Source: Phocaeicola salanitronis DSM 18170
GTDB taxonomy: Bacteria > Bacteroidota > Bacteroidia > Bacteroidales > Bacteroidaceae
Length of the DNA stretch: 64,000 bases
Direction of reading: 5' to 3'
Assembly (NCBI RefSeq): GCF_000190575.1
Contig: NC_015164.1
Span: 1,922,001 to 1,986,000, forward strand
How positions within the stretch are numbered: position 1 is the stretch's first letter; the number at the start of each line of letters is the position of its first letter. Below, one piece after another: positions 53,034-62,768 of this stretch. The notes under the pieces were generated by a model. The model had not been told where the DNA came from and ran no database searches. It saw nothing but the letters and a program-made list of their open reading frames with translations. A program made the translations under genes and the position numbers.

Positions 53034-53041
53034 TACATTTG
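53034..53041 (+). promoter_or_regulatory. Promoter -7 box of the GH5 mannanase gene
   Basis: TACATTTG matches TAnnTTTG, 23 nt before the start codon at 53064; a TTTC lies 16 nt upstream, closer than usual. Confidence 0.5.
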
Positions 53042-53063
53042 CAAAAAATAAATCTAATTGCTT

Positions 53064-54371
53064 ATGTGGAAACAAATGATTCTATCTCTTCTGCTTTTGC
53101 CAGCAATTCTTACCGGCTGCACATCAACCCCTAAGGAAAGCCCCTCTCCATTCATCCAAGTGAAGAACGGACAGTTCATCCGTAACGGACAACCTTATTA
53201 TTATATAGGAGCCAACTTCTGGTACGGTGCCATCCTCGCCTCGGAAGGAACGGGAGGCAACCGCGAACGCCTGCACCGGGAACTCGACTCCCTGAAAGCC
53301 ATCGGCGTGGACAACCTGCGCATCTTAGTCGGCTCGGACGGAAAGCGAGGCGTCCCCACCAAAGTGGAACCGACCCTGCAAGAAGCTCCGGGCATCTATA
53401 ATGATACTATTTTGGCAGGATTAGACTACTTATTGGCAGAAATGGAAAAGCGTGACATGCTGGCGGTGCTCTATCTGAACAATTCGTGGGAATGGAGCGG
53501 AGGATACAGCCAGTACCTCGCTTGGGCAAGAGGAGACAAGGCTCCCGTGCCTGCCGTAGACGGATGGCCCGCCTTCATGAACTATGTAAAAGAGTTCGTG
53601 GTATCAGACAGCGCACAAGCACTGTTTGCCAATCACGTGAAATACATCCTCACCCGCACCAACCGGTACACCCACCGGAAATATACAGACGACCCGACCA
53701 TCATGTCGTGGCAAATCGGGAACGAACCCCGTGCTTTCGCTTCCGACTCTATCCATAAAGCAGCCTTCGCCGAGTGGATGAGCAAGACTTCTTCCCTTAT
53801 CCGCTCGCTTGACCCGAACCATCTTATTTCTACAGGAAGCGAAGGCAAACACGGATGTGAAGAAGACATTGCCCTCTTCGAAAAAGTCCATGCCGATACA
53901 AACATCGACTACATGAACATCCACATCTGGCCCTACAATTGGGGCTGGGCACCGAAGGACAGCCTTCAAGAGAATCTAGAAAAAGCCTGCACGAACACGC
54001 AAGCCTATATTGACGAACATCTGAATATAGCAAAAAAGTATCAGAAGCCGCTTGTACTGGAAGAGTTCGGCTATCCGCGTGACAGTTTTCAATTTGGTAA
54101 AAACATATCAACTCATGCCCGTGACGGGTATTACAAGTGTATCTTTGATTTAATAGTTAAACACGCAACCCATCAAAGCCTGTTGGCTGGTTGCAACTTC
54201 TGGGGCTGGGGCGGCTTAGCCGTTCCCTCCTCGGAACATGTTTTCTGGCAGCCAGGAGACGATTATACAGGTGATCCCGCCCAAGAAGAACAAGGGTTGA
54301 ACTCGGTATTCGCATCCGACTCCAGCACGATAAGCCTTATCCGTATGGCTAATGGCAAATTGCCTCATTAA
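53064..54371 (+). CDS. GH5_7 endo-beta-1,4-mannanase (lipoprotein)
   Basis: 435 residues from ATG 53064, with lipobox AILTGC, so probably anchored in the outer membrane. The family 5 barrel shows FIRNGQPYYYIGANFWYG, VDNLRILVG, acid/base Glu in MSWQIGNEPRAF, LNIAKKYQKPLVLEEFGYPRD with the nucleophile Glu, and CNFWGWGG. These are the GH5 subfamily 7 mannanase motifs. It would cut the beta-1,4-mannan backbone. It precedes the SusC gene by 181 nt on the same strand. Confidence 0.9.
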   Translation: MWKQMILSLLLLPAILTGCTSTPKESPSPFIQVKNGQFIRNGQPYYYIGANFWYGAILASEGTGGNRERLHRELDSLKAIGVDNLRILVGSDGKRGVPTKVEPTLQEAPGIYNDTILAGLDYLLAEMEKRDMLAVLYLNNSWEWSGGYSQYLAWARGDKAPVPAVDGWPAFMNYVKEFVVSDSAQALFANHVKYILTRTNRYTHRKYTDDPTIMSWQIGNEPRAFASDSIHKAAFAEWMSKTSSLIRSLDPNHLISTGSEGKHGCEEDIALFEKVHADTNIDYMNIHIWPYNWGWAPKDSLQENLEKACTNTQAYIDEHLNIAKKYQKPLVLEEFGYPRDSFQFGKNISTHARDGYYKCIFDLIVKHATHQSLLAGCNFWGWGGLAVPSSEHVFWQPGDDYTGDPAQEEQGLNSVFASDSSTISLIRMANGKLPH

Positions 54372-54454
54372 ACTTGATCACAGCAACGCAACAACTATTA
54401 CAAAGGTGTATCAGGTTTGATAAAAAAGTATTAGCTTATCCTACTAACATGCCG

Positions 54455-54462
54455 TAATTTTG
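54455..54462 (+). promoter_or_regulatory. Promoter -7 box of the susC-led operon
   Basis: TAATTTTG matches TAnnTTTG, 90 nt before the SusC start. The -33 position has TTAG 20 nt upstream. Confidence 0.5.
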
Positions 54463-54552
54463 CAATGTGAGAAAGAAATGGTGCGATGTAGTTACCGAAT
54501 AAAACGGCTATTATACGAACCTTAAATTATTAACAAAATCATTCTATTTATC

Positions 54553-57500
54553 ATGAACAAGCATGCAAGAAAAGCCGCACTCGCGGCAGGGATGTGCTTA
54601 TCCTTGATAGGCATAAGCACTTCGCAAGCATTGGCAGCTCCGGCAGAATTCTACGCCTCGCAACAGGTTAAGAAAGTGTCGGGTGTCATCATTGATGCAA
54701 GCGGGATTCCCGTCATTGGCGCGAACGTACTTGAAAAAGGCACCACAAATGGTGTCATCACTGACTTGGACGGCAACTTCACCCTCAACGTGAAGCCGGG
54801 AGCTACACTGGTTATTACCTATATCGGATATGTATCCCAAGAAATCGAAATAGGAAACCAGACAACCTTTAAGATAACCTTGAAAGAAGATTCCGAGATG
54901 TTGGATGAAGTAGTAGTCGTAGGTTACGGTACGATGAAGAAGAGCGACCTTTCGGGAGCTTCCGTATCGATGGATGAAGACGCCATCAAAGGCTCTGTCA
55001 TCACCAACCTCGACCAGTCGCTCCAAGGACGTGCGGCAGGTGTGGCTGCGGTCAGCACTTCTGGTGCGCCGGGATCGGCTTCTTCTATCCGTGTGCGTGG
55101 TCAAGCTACCATCAACTCAAACGCTGAACCATTGTATGTAATCGATGGTGTCATTGTACAAGGTGGCGGACAAAGCGGTTCCGACTTCGGACTGGGAGAC
55201 GCACTGGGCAACGGTTCCGTATCAACCATCTCCCCACTTTCTACCATCAACCCGCAAGATATCGTATCGATGGAAATCTTGAAAGACGCTTCCGCTACCG
55301 CCATCTATGGTGCGCAAGGCGCGAACGGCGTTATCTTGATTACCACCAAACGTGGTAAAACAGGCGAGGCGAAATTTACGTATGACGGCATGGTAGCCGT
55401 ACAACGCCAGACCAAACGTCTTGATATCATGAACCTACGTGAATTTGCCGACTTCTACAACGATTTCGTAGACGTAGGCGAACTGGACTTCAGCAACATT
55501 TATGGTGACCCGTCACTCTTAGGCGTAGGAACAAACTGGCAAGACGCCATCTTCCGCACAGCTTTGCAACACCAACACCAAGTATCAGCACAAGGAGGTA
55601 GTGAAAAAGTGAAATACTACGTTTCAGGGTCGTATATGGATCAAGACGGTACGTTGATAGGCTCCAGCTTCAACCGTTATTCGTTCCGTACCAACTTGGA
55701 TGCCGAACTGAAACCGTGGTTGAAAATCGGCTTGAACGCCACGTATTCATCGACCAAAGACGACTTGAAGTTGGCAGACAGCGAGCAAGGTATCATCAAC
55801 TACTCACTGACCACCCCGCCCGATATCCCTATTTATGATATCGACGGCAATTACTCATCGGTCATCCGGGAAGGTTATACAAGTCCTAACCCTATCGCCT
55901 TGGCATTAATGGATCAAATCTTACTCTACCGTCAGAAACTGACAGGAAGTATCTTCGCAGATGTGACGCTGATGAAAAACCTGACTTGGCATGCCGAATT
56001 CGGTTATGATATCAGTTACAGTAAAGGTGAACGCTACGAACCGCGAGTAGACTTAGGCAACTGGAAACGAGATAGTAACATGAGTTCCATTCAAAAGAAT
56101 AACAGTACCTTCTGGCAACTGAAAAACTACGTGACTTACACAGGACAGATAGACAAGCACGGATTTACGGCAATGGTGGGACAAGAAATGTGGGCTTCGA
56201 ACTACGACAACACATCGATACAGAATACCAACTTGGCGTCGGACGCTGTACATAATCCGGCTTTAGGTGCAGGTACTCCCTCTATCAACTCCGGATTTGG
56301 AAGCTCTTCGATGGCTTCATTCTTTACCCGTCTGACCTATAATTACGATGACCGCTACTTGGGAACTTATACTTACCGTTACGATGGTTCATCTAACTTC
56401 GGACCGGAAAACCGTTGGGCAGGATTCCATGCTGTAGCTGCTTCTTGGCGTTTCTCTAACGAAAATTTCTTCGAACCTATCCGCAACGTCATCAACAACG
56501 GTAAGCTGCGCCTCGGCTGGGGACAAACCGGTAATTCAAATATCGGCGGATACCGTTGGGGAGCATCCATCTCGCGTATGCCGACCGGACTGGGATTGGG
56601 ATACCGTCAGTCGAACATCGCCAATCCAGGCGTGAAATGGGAAACACAGGAACAAGTGAACGTGGGACTTGACTTAGGGTTCTTCAACGACCGTATCGGA
56701 CTGACCGTAGACTGGTATAAGAAAGTATCAAAAGATATGTTGATGTCACTTCAATTGCCCTCCTACATGGGAACATCGGGGAACGCTTCATCTGTGCTTG
56801 CAGCTCCTATGGGTAATTACGGCGATATTGAGAATAGCGGTTGGGAAATCACCCTGAACACACACCCGCTCATCGGCGAATTCCAATGGGATTCCGATTT
56901 CCAGATTTCGTTCAACAAGAACAAACTCCGCGCCTTGGACGGCACCGCCAACGCTCAAATCGTAGGTTACGGACAATGGAGTGACGTAGTAAGTGTATCC
57001 GAAGTAGGCGAATCACTCTATAACTTCTACGGCTATGTATGCGACGGCGTGTACGAAGACTTGCGCGACCTGCAGACCTCGCCAAAGCCTGCACACTATC
57101 CTGCCAATGGCGTGTTCAACCGCACCAATACCGTATGGGTAGGCGATATTAAGTATAAGGATTTGAACGGCGATGGAATCATTGACGAAAACGACCGCAC
57201 CAACATCGGTTCTCCACTGCCCAAGTTTACATTTGGTTGGAACAACACGTTCCGTTACAAGAACTTCGACCTGACTATCTTCTTGAATGGTTCGTATGGC
57301 AACAAAGTATATAATTACATGGCCATGAAACTGACCCACATGAACTCACCGTGGCAAAATCAGTTGAACGCCGTAAACGATCGTGCCCAAATTGTTCCGA
57401 TTGACCCGAACAAAGACTATTCGCAAGGAGTGAACGTAAACGGTGTAACCGTATGGAACTGGTACGATGATGTAACAAACGTGAAAGTGGCAAACACAGG

Positions 57501-57819
57501 CACAAAAACGCCGCGTGCCTCTATCCAAGACCCGAACGACAACGACCGTATCAGCGACCGTTACATTGAAGACGGCTCATACATCCGTCTGAAGAACATC
57601 ACATTGGGATATACTTTCCCCAGCAAACTCATTAACAAATGGGGATTGGATAACTTGCGTATCTACGCCAACATCCAAAACTTGCTGACCATTACCGGCT
57701 ACGATGGTTACGACCCTGAAATCGGTGCCAGCACAGCCAGTCCGAATGTATATGGTCTGGATAACGGACGTTACCCATCACCAACGGTTTACTCATTTGG
57801 ATTGAACATTTCTTTCTAA
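54553..57819 (+). CDS. SusC-like TonB-dependent outer-membrane transporter
   Basis: 1088 residues. Signal peptide, then a CarboxypepD_reg-like domain (VSGVIIDASGIPVIGANVLEKGTTNGVITDLDGNF in part), TonB box region DEVVVVGYGTMKKSDLSGA, plug domain (AVSTSGAPGSASSIRVRGQ, SATAIYGAQGANGVILITTKRG) and a 22-strand barrel ending in PSPTVYSFGLNISF. It imports oligosaccharides with SusD as a lid, energised by TonB. No anti-sigma interaction (STN) domain is apparent. It starts the operon SusC-SusD-SGBP-SGBP-GH26. Confidence 0.95.
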   Translation: MNKHARKAALAAGMCLSLIGISTSQALAAPAEFYASQQVKKVSGVIIDASGIPVIGANVLEKGTTNGVITDLDGNFTLNVKPGATLVITYIGYVSQEIEIGNQTTFKITLKEDSEMLDEVVVVGYGTMKKSDLSGASVSMDEDAIKGSVITNLDQSLQGRAAGVAAVSTSGAPGSASSIRVRGQATINSNAEPLYVIDGVIVQGGGQSGSDFGLGDALGNGSVSTISPLSTINPQDIVSMEILKDASATAIYGAQGANGVILITTKRGKTGEAKFTYDGMVAVQRQTKRLDIMNLREFADFYNDFVDVGELDFSNIYGDPSLLGVGTNWQDAIFRTALQHQHQVSAQGGSEKVKYYVSGSYMDQDGTLIGSSFNRYSFRTNLDAELKPWLKIGLNATYSSTKDDLKLADSEQGIINYSLTTPPDIPIYDIDGNYSSVIREGYTSPNPIALALMDQILLYRQKLTGSIFADVTLMKNLTWHAEFGYDISYSKGERYEPRVDLGNWKRDSNMSSIQKNNSTFWQLKNYVTYTGQIDKHGFTAMVGQEMWASNYDNTSIQNTNLASDAVHNPALGAGTPSINSGFGSSSMASFFTRLTYNYDDRYLGTYTYRYDGSSNFGPENRWAGFHAVAASWRFSNENFFEPIRNVINNGKLRLGWGQTGNSNIGGYRWGASISRMPTGLGLGYRQSNIANPGVKWETQEQVNVGLDLGFFNDRIGLTVDWYKKVSKDMLMSLQLPSYMGTSGNASSVLAAPMGNYGDIENSGWEITLNTHPLIGEFQWDSDFQISFNKNKLRALDGTANAQIVGYGQWSDVVSVSEVGESLYNFYGYVCDGVYEDLRDLQTSPKPAHYPANGVFNRTNTVWVGDIKYKDLNGDGIIDENDRTNIGSPLPKFTFGWNNTFRYKNFDLTIFLNGSYGNKVYNYMAMKLTHMNSPWQNQLNAVNDRAQIVPIDPNKDYSQGVNVNGVTVWNWYDDVTNVKVANTGTKTPRASIQDPNDNDRISDRYIEDGSYIRLKNITLGYTFPSKLINKWGLDNLRIYANIQNLLTITGYDGYDPEIGASTASPNVYGLDNGRYPSPTVYSFGLNISF

Positions 57820-57842
57820 CCTTAATTAATATAACAAGAATT

Positions 57843-59552
57843 ATGAAACTGAATACTTTCAAACATATAGCATTGGCAACTCTTTTCGGACTGGGATTGT
57901 CTTCCTGCGAAGATTTTCTGGATCGCCCGGCTGAAGATACCTATAACGTAGACAACTTCTACGCCAACGACGACCAGTGCATTCAGGGCGTAAATCCGCT
58001 CTACAATTCACCGTGGTTCGATTTCTCCCGCGGTTTCTTCAAAGTAGCCGAAGTGCTTTCGGGCAACTACTACTGGGGTTCATCACCCTACCTTACTTTT
58101 ACAGTAAACGGTACGGATGAAGACCTAATCAATATGTCATACTCGTTGTGGTCGGTTAATGCGTATGCCAACACCATCCGCGAACGGCTCGCTACAGCCA
58201 ACGCTTCGCCCGAAACTATTAACACTTGTATCGGCGAATGCTTAACATGGAAAGCAATGGCATACTTCTATCTGGTACGCATCTTCGGTGCCGTGCCTAT
58301 CGTACACAGCAACTCTGCCGACATTGCCGCCGGAAATTACAACGAGAAATACAAAGTCCAGATTCCGGATGTGTACGAATACATCATTATGACATTGGAA
58401 AAAGCCATCGAATTGCTTCCGGCTACCAATTCAGAAGGACGTATTGACCAATACACCGCAAAAGGATTATTGGCAAAAGTATACCTTACAAAATCAGGGT
58501 ACGGTATGAGCGGTTCACGCAACGAAGACGACTTGCGCCAAGCAGCAGCTTACGCTAAAGACGTCATCGACAACTCAGGAAGACATTTGCTAAGTAATTA
58601 CTCTGACATCTTCCGTTTGGCAAACAACACCAACGAAGAATGTCTGTTATCTTGGCACTGGTCTCCTTCTACAGAAGTCTGGACCTGCCAAAACCAAATG
58701 CAGTCCGACCTTGCCATCGTTGGATTCGATGAATTCGGTGACTGCTGGGGAGGTTATAATGGACCGTCGGTAGACCTGCAAGACGCTTTCGGAGAAAATG
58801 CCCTCAGCCCAACCCGGTACAACGGAGACGCACGCCGTAAAGCTACCATGATGATGTGTGGGGACGTATATGAATACTTTTGGCAAGACAAAGGCGGATT
58901 CAACTACATCGACTTCTGCTTCGGTTATGACGGAGGTCCGAAACAATACCAAAGCGCAACAGGAGCCAACGAAGTGAAACATCTGTATGGAAACGCTAAC
59001 GACCATCTATCAGCCCTTGGCGTATCGGCATCTTCACAACACAGCGGATTGAGCACTCACCTGCTCCGCTTGGCTGACATTTACCTGATTTATGCCGAAG
59101 CCATGATAGGCAATGCAGGTTCTACAACTGATGCTTCTGCCATTGATGCTTTCTATCAAGTACGCCACCGCTCGGTAAACACGTATGAACGTCCGTCATC
59201 CATCACATGGGAAGATGTATGGAAAGAACGCCGCTTGGAACTGGCTTGCGAAGGAGACCGTTGGTATGACTTTGTACGTCTCTCGTATTACGACACACAA
59301 CGTGCCATCAACGAACTGACTAACCAACGCCGTGACGTGTATTACGGATTGGATGATTTGTACGAAGAGTATTACAATACAGGCTCGTTCACCGTCAATC
59401 CGGATGAACACCGCTATAATCCGGACGCAGTAAAACCGAATGTTACCGCATCGACCTTCACACTGCCGTTCCCGACCGAAGACGTGGTATTCAACCCTCA
59501 TTTGATGGAAGATCCTATTCATATAGACGTTCGTAGCGAATTCAGTTATTAA
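57843..59552 (+). CDS. SusD-like glycan-binding lipoprotein
   Basis: 569 residues, lipobox LGLSSCEDFL. SusD/RagB features: FLDRPAEDTYNVDNFYANDDQC, the TPR-like helices, AYFYLVRIFGAVPIV, GLLAKVYLTKSG, and the C-terminal LRLADIYLIYAEAM and WKERRLELACEGDRWYDFVR. It binds glycan at the cell surface and caps the SusC pore. 23 nt after SusC. Confidence 0.95.
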   Translation: MKLNTFKHIALATLFGLGLSSCEDFLDRPAEDTYNVDNFYANDDQCIQGVNPLYNSPWFDFSRGFFKVAEVLSGNYYWGSSPYLTFTVNGTDEDLINMSYSLWSVNAYANTIRERLATANASPETINTCIGECLTWKAMAYFYLVRIFGAVPIVHSNSADIAAGNYNEKYKVQIPDVYEYIIMTLEKAIELLPATNSEGRIDQYTAKGLLAKVYLTKSGYGMSGSRNEDDLRQAAAYAKDVIDNSGRHLLSNYSDIFRLANNTNEECLLSWHWSPSTEVWTCQNQMQSDLAIVGFDEFGDCWGGYNGPSVDLQDAFGENALSPTRYNGDARRKATMMMCGDVYEYFWQDKGGFNYIDFCFGYDGGPKQYQSATGANEVKHLYGNANDHLSALGVSASSQHSGLSTHLLRLADIYLIYAEAMIGNAGSTTDASAIDAFYQVRHRSVNTYERPSSITWEDVWKERRLELACEGDRWYDFVRLSYYDTQRAINELTNQRRDVYYGLDDLYEEYYNTGSFTVNPDEHRYNPDAVKPNVTASTFTLPFPTEDVVFNPHLMEDPIHIDVRSEFSY

Positions 59553-59572
59553 TCCTCTAAAACAATTGAACA

Positions 59573-60829
59573 ATGAAAACAACGAAATATATCAAAGGTC
59601 TGGCTCTATTGGCAATTTTCTTCACAGGAATAGCTATCACTTCCTGTGAAGACGAGCCGGACAAATACGAAATAGCCGAAGGGTTGCCTACGGTACATTA
59701 CGTACGTCTGCCCGACCCTGCTGTAGCTGACTCTCTGATTACCGGATCTTATTTGTCGAATACGATCTGCATTGTTGGAGATAACCTGCGCAGCGTGTAT
59801 GAATTATATTTCAATGACCAAAAGGCCATCCTGAACACCAGTCTGATGACCGACCACACGATCATTGTAGACGTACCGTCAGCCATCCCTTCCGTAGTGA
59901 CCAATAAAATGTATTTGGTCAACATCAATAAGGATACGGTAGCATACGACTTCAACATCCAAGTGCCCGAACCGGAAATCACTTCGATGACAAACGAATA
60001 TGCCACACCGGGTACCGAAGTGACTATCAACGGAAACTATTTTATTGACGACCCGAATGTGCCGCTCAGCATCACGATGGGCAATGTACCTGTAACCGAA
60101 ATCACCAGCATCAGCCAAAACGCTGTAAGCTTCGTAATTCCGCAAGGCGTTTCAACCAGCTACATCAACGCTACCTCCATCTACGGAACCGGAAAATCTA
60201 CCTTCCGCTATATGGAAAGCAATGTATTATTCGACTTCGACAACGACGGAGACGATGCCTTATACAATTACAATGGATGGCATGCACCCACCATCGGCAC
60301 ACTGACAGAAATTGCCCCGATAGACAACAACTACCTGATATTCCAAGGCAACCTGGACAATGGCACTTGGGACGACAGCCATTTCGCTTTCGAATACTGG
60401 CCGAACGGAGACGATGCCACTCCTTATCTGAACACATTGACCGACTTTGAAGATTTAAGCAACCTGCAGTTCAAATTTGAAGTTAATGTACCCGATGCGT
60501 GGAGTGCCTGCGCGATGCAAATCATGCTGACTACCAACAACGAAGTAAGCGGTTCGAACCAAAACAACAGCTTCTTCCAGAACGAAACTTTCCCACGCGC
60601 CCTTTGGATTCCGTGGCAATCATCCGGAAGCTACACCACCGATGGCTGGACCACAGTCACCATTCCGTTGTCTGAATTCCGTTTTGGTTCATCGGGAACA
60701 GCTATTAACGCACTTTCCGCTACAGATATCACCGGATTGACTATCTTTGTATATGGCGGAGGAGCAACCGGTACGGCATGTACACCGACTATTTGCATTG
60801 ACAACATCCGCGTTGTGCCCATTTATTAA
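59573..60829 (+). CDS. Surface glycan-binding lipoprotein with IPT/TIG domains
   Basis: 418 residues, lipobox AITSCEDEPDKY. Two IPT/TIG immunoglobulin-like domains (about 30-120 and 120-205, with PEITSMTNEYATPGTEVTINGNYF in part) and a C-terminal beta-sandwich rich in aromatic residues (LWIPWQSSGSY, GWTTVTIPLSEFRFG, ICIDNIRVVPIY) that looks carbohydrate-binding. Typical SGBP position after SusD; binding to mannan is inferred from the neighbours. Confidence 0.85.
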   Translation: MKTTKYIKGLALLAIFFTGIAITSCEDEPDKYEIAEGLPTVHYVRLPDPAVADSLITGSYLSNTICIVGDNLRSVYELYFNDQKAILNTSLMTDHTIIVDVPSAIPSVVTNKMYLVNINKDTVAYDFNIQVPEPEITSMTNEYATPGTEVTINGNYFIDDPNVPLSITMGNVPVTEITSISQNAVSFVIPQGVSTSYINATSIYGTGKSTFRYMESNVLFDFDNDGDDALYNYNGWHAPTIGTLTEIAPIDNNYLIFQGNLDNGTWDDSHFAFEYWPNGDDATPYLNTLTDFEDLSNLQFKFEVNVPDAWSACAMQIMLTTNNEVSGSNQNNSFFQNETFPRALWIPWQSSGSYTTDGWTTVTIPLSEFRFGSSGTAINALSATDITGLTIFVYGGGATGTACTPTICIDNIRVVPIY

Positions 60830-60849
60830 CCTTTTAAATGCAATTATCA

Positions 60850-62760
60850 ATGAAAACAAATAGAATATTAACCCTTTGCCTGGCAGGGTTGCTTCTTACG
60901 GGAAGCGGTATATCCTTCACATCCTGCCAAGGTGACGATGTGGATACCAACCAATTCACAGGAGGTATCAGCCTGAATGTATTCGGTCCGTGCCCGGTAG
61001 CACGTGGAGGAGAACTACGCTTCATCGGTAGCGGCATGGATCAAGTGACCGCCGTATTCATACCCGGATGCGCAGACATCACTGACATACAGGTCATCAG
61101 TGACCGTGAAATCCGTGTCACCGTACCTCAAGAAGCCGAAGAAGGATACGTCATTCTTAGAACACCGAGTGCAGACATACAGACCCAAACAAAAATAACT
61201 TATACAGAACCTATTTCGTTAGAGAACTTCAGCCCTACCGCTGTACTTCCGGGAGAGACCATCACCCTTACAGGCGACTACCTGAACCTGATGCAGAAAG
61301 TGATTTTCGCCGAGGAAGTGGAAGTAAACTGTGCCGACTTCATCGAACATACCCGCCAACGCATCACACTGACCGTACCCGAAGAAGCCCAAAGCGGACT
61401 CATCATCCTTTCGGACACGGCAGAGATTCCGAACCAAATTTATTCGGAAGAAGAACTGACCGTGGTGCTGCCTTCGGTTAACAATGTCAGCCAACTGAAC
61501 AATGCCAAACCGGGAAATACGGTAGAGATACAAGGACAACACTTGAATCTGGTAAAACAAGTACGGACCAGCAATGGAAGTGAAGCAGAATTTGTAGTAA
61601 CAAACGATGAAATACTCCGCTTCGACATCCCTGCCGATGCAGCCGATGGCGATGTTGTCATGATTCCGGCATCGGGCGTGGAAGTAACAATCGCTCATTT
61701 AGCTATGGCTGTACCAACCGAAGTACAGGCTACTCCTGCTACCGGACTTCGCGCAGGAAACACAATTACATTGACCGGAAAAGACATGGGACTGATTACC
61801 CATGTTACTTTCCCCAATGTATCCGAACCCGTAGCTTTGGCTTCGCAAACCGAAGAACAAGCAACCGTCGTTATGCCCGAAATGGCACAAAGCGGCAACT
61901 TGATGCTGAACACCGGAAGCGGGAAACAAGTAGCCGTAGCCATCGAAACATTGAAACCTACAGTCAACGGATATACTCCAACAACCGTTTCGGCAGGTGA
62001 AAGCGTAACGCTGAGCGGGAACAACCTTGACCTAATCGCCTCTATTACATTTGGCGACGGAGAAGCAGTTGCGGTTACACCCAGCGCGGCACCGGATATA
62101 GAAGTGCCTATCACCACTGCGGAAGGCGAAGTAACCGTTACCGTCACCATGGCAAACGGCGAAACCGTCACTTGCCCTGCATTGAACGTAACCAAACCGC
62201 AATGCTGCTACATCACTTCATGGCCTGAAGAAGACATCAAGTCGGGCGCACTGCTTGAAGTAAGCATCGAAAACAGTGACAAGCTAACCTCTGTACAACT
62301 GAACGGAAACACCGTACAGTACATTGTACGAGACGGAAGCCTTCTGATTTCACTGCCTGCCGACGTATCTGGCGAGGCCACACTGACCCTCGTATCTTCG
62401 AATGGAGAAATGCCTTACACCATCAGCATCGCCGACGGAGCAGCCGTAGTCATCTATGCCGGACCTGCCGTGAATGCAGGCAATTGGGAAGGTTATGTAC
62501 AATTAGGCAGTGAACTCTTCGCTGACGCACATGTCGGCTCTATCATCACCGTCTACATTTCCAACATCGGAGCAGACGCACAAGGAGCTTTCCAGAACAG
62601 CAGTTGGAGTTCCATTGACCCCGCATACGATGGATTCGCACTCTCGGGCGATTCGTTTACAATGGTTGTCAACGAAAACATCCTAAGCCAGATCCAGTCG
62701 GGCGGACTGATTGTAAAAGGAAAGAACTATACCATCGAATCAGTTACCATACTTAACTAA
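60850..62760 (+). CDS. Multi-IPT/TIG surface glycan-binding protein
   Basis: 636 residues if started at 60850 (MKTNRILTLCLAGLLLTGSGISFTSC); an ATG four codons earlier (60838) is possible. About five IPT/TIG domains follow each other (e.g. FSPTAVLPGETITLTGDYL, VNNVSQLNNAKPGNTVEIQG, GYTPTTVSAGESVTLSGNNL), forming an extended rod, and a C-terminal domain (YAGPAVNAGNWEGYVQLGS) probably contacts glycan. It ends TAATG, overlapping an alternative start of the GH26 gene. Confidence 0.85.
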   Translation: MKTNRILTLCLAGLLLTGSGISFTSCQGDDVDTNQFTGGISLNVFGPCPVARGGELRFIGSGMDQVTAVFIPGCADITDIQVISDREIRVTVPQEAEEGYVILRTPSADIQTQTKITYTEPISLENFSPTAVLPGETITLTGDYLNLMQKVIFAEEVEVNCADFIEHTRQRITLTVPEEAQSGLIILSDTAEIPNQIYSEEELTVVLPSVNNVSQLNNAKPGNTVEIQGQHLNLVKQVRTSNGSEAEFVVTNDEILRFDIPADAADGDVVMIPASGVEVTIAHLAMAVPTEVQATPATGLRAGNTITLTGKDMGLITHVTFPNVSEPVALASQTEEQATVVMPEMAQSGNLMLNTGSGKQVAVAIETLKPTVNGYTPTTVSAGESVTLSGNNLDLIASITFGDGEAVAVTPSAAPDIEVPITTAEGEVTVTVTMANGETVTCPALNVTKPQCCYITSWPEEDIKSGALLEVSIENSDKLTSVQLNGNTVQYIVRDGSLLISLPADVSGEATLTLVSSNGEMPYTISIADGAAVVIYAGPAVNAGNWEGYVQLGSELFADAHVGSIITVYISNIGADAQGAFQNSSWSSIDPAYDGFALSGDSFTMVVNENILSQIQSGGLIVKGKNYTIESVTILN

Positions 62761-62768
62761 TGACGATT